Both the position numbers and the translations under genes were made by a program. The notes below the pieces were generated by a model, which was not told the DNA's origin, searched no databases, and worked only from the letters and a program-made list of their open reading frames with translations. This document shows, piece after piece, positions 59,285 to 64,000 of a DNA stretch of 64,000 bases (the stretch's first letter is position 1; each line of letters begins with the position of its first letter). Origin of the DNA: Sequoia sempervirens (taxonomy: Eukaryota > Streptophyta > Pinopsida > Cupressales > Cupressaceae); the NCBI GenBank assembly GCA_007258455.2, contig VDFB02373365.1, forward strand, positions 223,814,006 to 223,878,005. Direction: 5' to 3'.

Positions 59285-59690
59285 GCTATTCGTATGAAAA
59301 AGATATTACCTAACTAGTTCACCATATAGGTCCTATTCACACATGTTCACATGTTATGTTTACTTAGGACTTTAGGAATCTTTCTAGAAGTATCTTGTAC
59401 ATATGTGATCTTATCCTTTAATTGTCTCATGACATAGGATTACGACACCTGTCACAATCTCGTCTTGTCCTATCTCTCAACCTTGCTTATATAAGCAAGG
59501 CCTCATGTCTACATTAAGTAGTATCATTGTATCATTATTGAATCCATAATAAAGCAATCTATCTTCTTGGTAGTCTCTTATGGAAGGTTATTTCTAGTTT
59601 TATAGGTGGTCCTAGGAGATTGATTCCTTGTGTGACTCTTTCAAAAATATTCTTGGTTACTTTTTGTAGTGTAGGAAATTGTATACCTTT
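59285..59690 (+). mobile_element. Copia-type LTR fragment
   Basis: It matches the LTR at 30216-30623 read on its minus strand (TTACCTAACTAGT, GGTCCTATTCACA, TTTACTTAGG, GTCTCATG, CCTATCTCTCA, GCAAGGC). The TATA box lies inside a perfect 20-base palindrome at 59481-59500. Both ends are eroded and no PBS or partner LTR was seen. Confidence 0.7.
59481..59500 (+). promoter_or_regulatory. TATA box inside a perfect palindrome
   Basis: CCTTGCTTATATAAGCAAGG equals its own reverse complement and has TATATA at the centre. The related LTR keeps the same arms with two changes. It probably marks the core promoter of the copia LTR. Confidence 0.6.
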
Positions 59691-60501
59691 ACAATTTCAC
59701 ACTATGTTTAAGTCCCTTAATTAATTGGAGTTAATTAAGTTCCTAATTTTCTGAATTATGCATTCCAAAGCCCTATGTTGGTCATTTTTTGAAAGGGAAA
59801 CCTATATTTAATTAATGCAATTAATATTTTAATCACCAAAATGAATGTGTCCTAGACTTTTGGGCCAGGATCCATTCGCCCAAGGGTGAATGGGTCCTCC
59901 TTAAGTCCTAGGTCTCAAATTTTAATATGTTTTTGGTGGTCTTTTAATAATTCAAATTTCATATGCAATTGTCAACTTTTGGAATCTAATTTTTAGGAAA
60001 TTAGATAAACACCTATAAATACAGTCTTTTTATCAATTCAAATAAACTAACATTAAGGAAAATTTAATATGAACAAATATTATTGTCAAGAGCATTCAAT
60101 CTAGCAGATTTTTCGGTCATTTGTTGCAACATTCAAGATCCTATCATCATGTTTAAGCTTAATTGCATTCATCTCATCTTGTGAAGGCTAATATGATTTT
60201 TATATCCTAAAGCATCCAAGTATTCAAGTATCCAACAAATCAAGCAAAGCAAGATTTGATTCCTTGGAGTGATGTGTTTGACTTCAGTCCTCTAAGGGAA
60301 TCCATTAAAGGTTTGGTGAGTTGTAGCAAGAAATTGTTCATTCATCATTCCTTCCATTTATCAATTGTCATTATCATTCTATCAAGGTTTAATTACCAAA
60401 CATGGGGTTTGACTAAGGAAAAACCCCATTCAAAACAAACAATTTTTCCTCTCTTTGTTTATGCAAATTATAGGTTGAAGGACTGAAAGGGTCTCAAAGA
60501 G
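59691..60501. other. Non-coding, probable LTR or leader of a further element
   Basis: TGTAGGAAATTG at about 59670 followed by TTTACAATTTC could be an LTR start. A TATA-like CTATAAATACA lies at about 60012. No paired LTR, PBS or coding sequence was found. Confidence 0.35.
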
Positions 60502-60700
60502 GGGGCGGGGGCCTAGCTCGATTGGCTAAAGCATCTTGTTGTTGGCAAGAGGTCACGAGGTCTAGTCTCCCCCAAACTCATGGTACCAGAGGGTGTGTCG
60601 CATCAGCGCAACCGGTCACGTGAAAAAAGTTTACCAGCCACACTGCAGTTTATAGGGGGACAAATACCTGACCGATTCCTACAATATAGAAAAAAAGGGA
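60502..60700 (+). mobile_element. tRNA-derived SINE, copy 3
   Basis: It belongs to the same family as the copies at 46646 and 53112: GGGGCCTAGCTCGATTGGC, AGGTCACGAGGTCTAGTC, ATGGTACCAGAGGGTGTG, CAACCGGTCACGTG, GTTTACCAGCCACACTGCAG and TTTATAGGGGG, ending in an A run. TCTCAAAGAG flanks it (60492-60501 and 60701-60710). The duplication is imperfect just outside that core. Confidence 0.92.
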
Positions 60701-60710
60701 TCTCAAAGAG

Positions 60711-61509
60711 AAATTTTGCAACATTGCATAAGTTGTCACTATTGTTGTCAAACCATGGAAACTTTATTGCAAATCTTATTTTCAACTTTCTGATAGTGGG
60801 ACTTGTGTCAAACTAAAGCCAAGATCTAGCATCGAAGGACTGTCAAGATTTTTTGGACACCCTAACCCTGACCCATTCACCCTAGGGAGAACCTATCCTT
60901 CAACAGTGCTCAAAACCAAATTTTAATGCTAGGTATATGTGTCCAAACCCTTCTCAGATCTGCCTGCAAACCGTGATTTTGATTTTTGTATCTTCAGGAT
61001 CTTATATTTTATTATCTAGGTCATATTGGTCATTAGGTTTAGTTGCATCAAATAATTTACATTTAGTTCCACATCCTATTGTCCTAAGAATCCTACATAT
61101 TCAAGTGAGATTGGCTCACCTTAGGATTGAAAGTCAATCTCTACACTTTACAATCTCTTAGTTTCAATGAAATTTTGGGAAGAGGGACATCATTAGTTCC
61201 TTAGGTCTTTGTATGAAGGACCTAGGACACCCCAAATTAGATTCCCCCTTTTCCCATCTTTTCATTTTCATTCTATATTATCCACACAACCATTTTCAAT
61301 GTAGGCTTTAGAAATCAAATAAACAAGTTTTAGACCTAAAACATGAAAAGTGTATATCAATCAAACCGGTGCTTGGTAAAATTAAAGTATGTTGTTTCTA
61401 GATTCAACTATGTATTTGTTTTTGGATCACACTTAGTGATCCATCATCAAGATGCAAAAAGATATGAAGGAAATCTACATGGACTGTGTATAATGACATG
61501 GAATGTGGA
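60711..61509. other. Non-coding region
   Basis: It continues the possible LTR or leader region that the SINE interrupts. No gene was found. Confidence 0.4.
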
Positions 61510-64000
61510 AATCTAATGTCTTTTCTTGGTAAAATGATTGCCCCAAACTAGAAAGGTTTTGCCCAAGGAGGAAACATCCTTGATGCTGTCATCTAAACCC
61601 AGGAAATTATCCACTCAATAGATCATTCTAAGAAACCTGGGATGGCCTTCAAAATTGATATTTCTAAGGCCTATGATAGAGTCTCCTGGTTGTTTCTTTT
61701 TGTTGTTCTCAGAAAGTTTGGGATAGAAGGAAGATTCCTTAAGATGATCTCTGCTTGTGTTACCTCCCCCATGTGCTCTGTTCTGGTTAATGGAGTCCCC
61801 CAAGGCTTTTTCTCTTGTGGTTGTGGTCTTAGGCAAGGTTATCCCCTCTCTCCCTACCTTTTTATAATTGTTGTTGAAGTCCTTGGCAGGAACATCCAAA
61901 AATTGGTGGACTCTAAAGCTCTAAAAGGTGTTAAAGTTGCCTCATCTCTTATGCTTGACTCCCATCAACAATCTTTTGATGATACTCTCATGTTTAGGGA
62001 AGCCTCGGTGGGGGAAGCAGGTCTTTGGAAACAGGTTCTTAATGACTATGCTATTGTTTCTAGCCAGTGTATAAACTATGAAAAAAGTAAGATTTACTTT
62101 TTCAATACTAATCAACAGATTAAGGATAGAGTGGTGAAAATAATAGAATGTTAGGAAGCTTCCTTACCTGATGCCTATCTTGGCCTACCTTTGATATCTA
62201 AGAAGTTGGAAATTAACTACTAGAATCAACTGATTGAGAGAGTTCAAAACAAGCTACCTAGATGGAAGGGGAAGCTTCTTAGCTTGGTTGGTAAGGTTCA
62301 ACTGCTCAAAGCCTCCCTTCAGAATATTCCAATATACTACCTATCTCTCTTCAAAATTCCTTTTATAGGGGAAGAGATAGAACAATTCATAGAAGATTTT
62401 TGTGGTCAAGAATAAAATAAAAAAATAGATTGTCCTAGATTAGTTGAGAAAAAGTGTGCACTCCCAAAAGGAGAGGGGGTTTGGGAATAAGAAGAAAATC
62501 CTTGCTAAACAAATCCCTCACTACAAAAATTGGTTGGAATATTCTTGAAGGCTCTAAAGACTAGGTAAAAATTTTCCAAGCCAAGTACTTGAGGAATAGG
62601 AATCCTGGTTGTTTTCTCTCTATGTCTGACCTGCTTAGTGGTTCTGCTTTATGGAAGTATCTTGTTAAATTAAAAAATGTGTTGAAACTGGGGGTAAGAA
62701 AGAGAATTGGGAATGGTAATAATACTAATTTTTGGAAGGACCCATGGATAGACTTCTACTTTGTCTTCAATAGATGAACTGAATCCTCTTAAACAAAGCC
62801 TAAATAGGATTTGTGGCAAAAAGGTTTTTGACTATATTAACTGGGAGATGGAGGAACCTAATTGGAAGGAGTTCAAAATGCTATTAAGGAGGGATAATCT
62901 GAGAGGCCAGAGACAGGTCAACTAGGACCTGATCCTTCTAAGGCTGCATAATCTGATTGAGGAGGCTAAGTGGTTTGATAGAGAAAGGGAAGATGAATAG
63001 CTTTGGAAAGGTAGCTCTTTAGGCTATTTCTCAGTTAAAAAGGCTTATGAGGAACTGGTGAAGCCTTTGTATGTCATTACTGACCATTTCTAGGATAAGG
63101 TGTGGTTAAAGAACTTGGTTCCCAAAATTAATTGTTTATGGTGGACTGCGGCCCATGGAAAAATTCTTACAATTGACAACCTGGTTAGGAGGGGATTCCA
63201 ACTAGTTAATAGATGCTCCCTTTGCAAGCAAGAAGAGGAATTAATTATGCACATTTTCTTTCACTGCCAATTTGTGAGGGGGGTGTGGTCCTTCTTCTTG
63301 TCGTTGTTGTCCTCAGATTGGGTGTTTCCTCACTCAATGAAGTTATTTATAGAAAGTTGGTCGAATTGTCCTTTTTCCCACAATGCTATTGTTGACCTTT
63401 GGAACCAAGTACTCCCCTTTGTTACTTGGGGAATATGGAAGGAAAGGAATAACAATATATTCAGGGAAGTGGAGAGAAGTAGCTGGGAGGTAAGCTTGAT
63501 TATAAAACCACAAATTAAGGAAAACATTGAGGCTGGAAGATACAACTTTTCCAAAGCATACAAAGAGATGAGGATTAAGCAGAATTGGGGCATAAGGAAG
63601 GATCTTACTAAACTCAATTGGTCTACGATGCTAACCAAAATGGCTACTATGTGGAGGCCTATGTAGATGGATTGGATAAAGTGTAACTTTGATGGGTGCT
63701 CAAAAGGCAACCCAGGATTAGCTAGGGCAAGGGGTCTGCTAAGAAACCACAAAGGGGAATGCATAGTGAGAATTGGTGTGAATATGGGGGTCTATTCTAA
63801 CAATAAAGTTGAAGCTATGGCTGTGTTAGGGGGCTTCAAAATTCTTAAGGAGCTTGGCTTTAAAAATGTTATAATAGAATAGGATTCCAAGCTCATTGTG
63901 AATATTCTGAATGGATTGGTTGTGCCACCATGGGAGCTAAAAAATATAATTGATAAATGCCTAGCCTTGAAGAATTGCTTCACCAACTGCATGGTGCAAC
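61510..64000 (+). pseudogene. 5'-truncated L1-type LINE: ORF2 RT, zf-RVT, RNase H
   Basis: It enters inside RT (KGFAQGGNILDAVI, then FKIDISKAYDRVSW). RT motif GLRQGYPLSPYLF has Tyr where the family has Asp; FDDT keeps the Asp pair. The thumb follows (DAYLGLPLISKKL, LPRWKGKLLSLVGK). The zf-RVT region is at 63100-63300 (INCLWWTAAHGKILT, CSLCKQEEE). RNase H is at about 63670-64000 (CNFDGCSKGNPG, VEAMAVLGG, then DSKLIVNIL), with its first Asp present, unlike the LINE at 39701. The window ends before the RNase H is complete. Stops include TAG at 62152, about 62221, 63664 and 63880, and indels shift the frame between about 62400 and 63000. It is a separate, older insertion. Confidence 0.92.

Noticed and set aside
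60580..60816. 78-codon frame overlapping the third SINE
   Set aside because: It runs out of the SINE body into unrelated flank and has no motif.

Overview
This is nuclear DNA from a seed plant. It is AT-rich and packed with dead transposable elements, and I found no intact host protein-coding gene, rRNA gene or functional tRNA gene. Tat-type Ty3/gypsy elements with two RNase H domains, plant L1-type LINEs with an RNase H tail, tRNA-derived SINEs and a TRIM all point to a plant. The density of decayed elements suggests a large genome, possibly a conifer or other gymnosperm; that last step is inference.

Layout. 3-1817: Ty3/gypsy pol fragment (RT tail, RNase H, integrase). 1818-4790: non-coding, with a PBS-like site next to a probable minus-strand LTR boundary and GGAAC-rich internal repeats. 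4791-8790: a 4 kb broken reading frame for a protein I do not recognise, with a globular N-terminus and long coiled coils. 9838-14389: Tat-type Ty3/gypsy element on the plus strand (gag knuckle, protease, G-patch, RT, RNase H, second RNase H). Its protease is split by a complete 333-bp TRIM with a 5-bp target duplication. 14393-16096: a broken plant mobile domain (PMD) gene lying where integrase would be expected. 18390-30182: a related Tat element on the minus strand, running LTR, PBS, repeat-rich leader, gag, protease, G-patch, RT/RNase H, second RNase H and integrase, and converging on the plus-strand copy.

30216-38690: AT-rich DNA with a copia-type LTR, several tandem duplications, a 5S rRNA-like scrap, a SINE-like element and a TA-flanked MITE whose empty site survives in the neighbouring repeat unit. 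38690-48780: two adjacent copies of a roughly 2 kb repeat. One copy is split by an almost complete 6.1 kb L1-type LINE (minus strand, 19-bp target duplication) and the other by a SINE. 48781-61500: mostly non-coding, with satellites, two more SINEs, a gypsy integrase scrap, a copia LTR fragment and a 48-bp repeat that reads as a 16-residue motif. 61510-64000: a 5'-truncated LINE on the plus strand that runs off the window.

The elements do not form a working system; they are a nested record of insertions. Decay is mostly by point mutation. Of the 20 in-frame stops I counted in the first pol fragment and the unknown long ORF, 16 are TAG, usually where glutamine or a CTGG tryptophan would fit. 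That is the pattern expected from deamination of methylated CHG cytosines.
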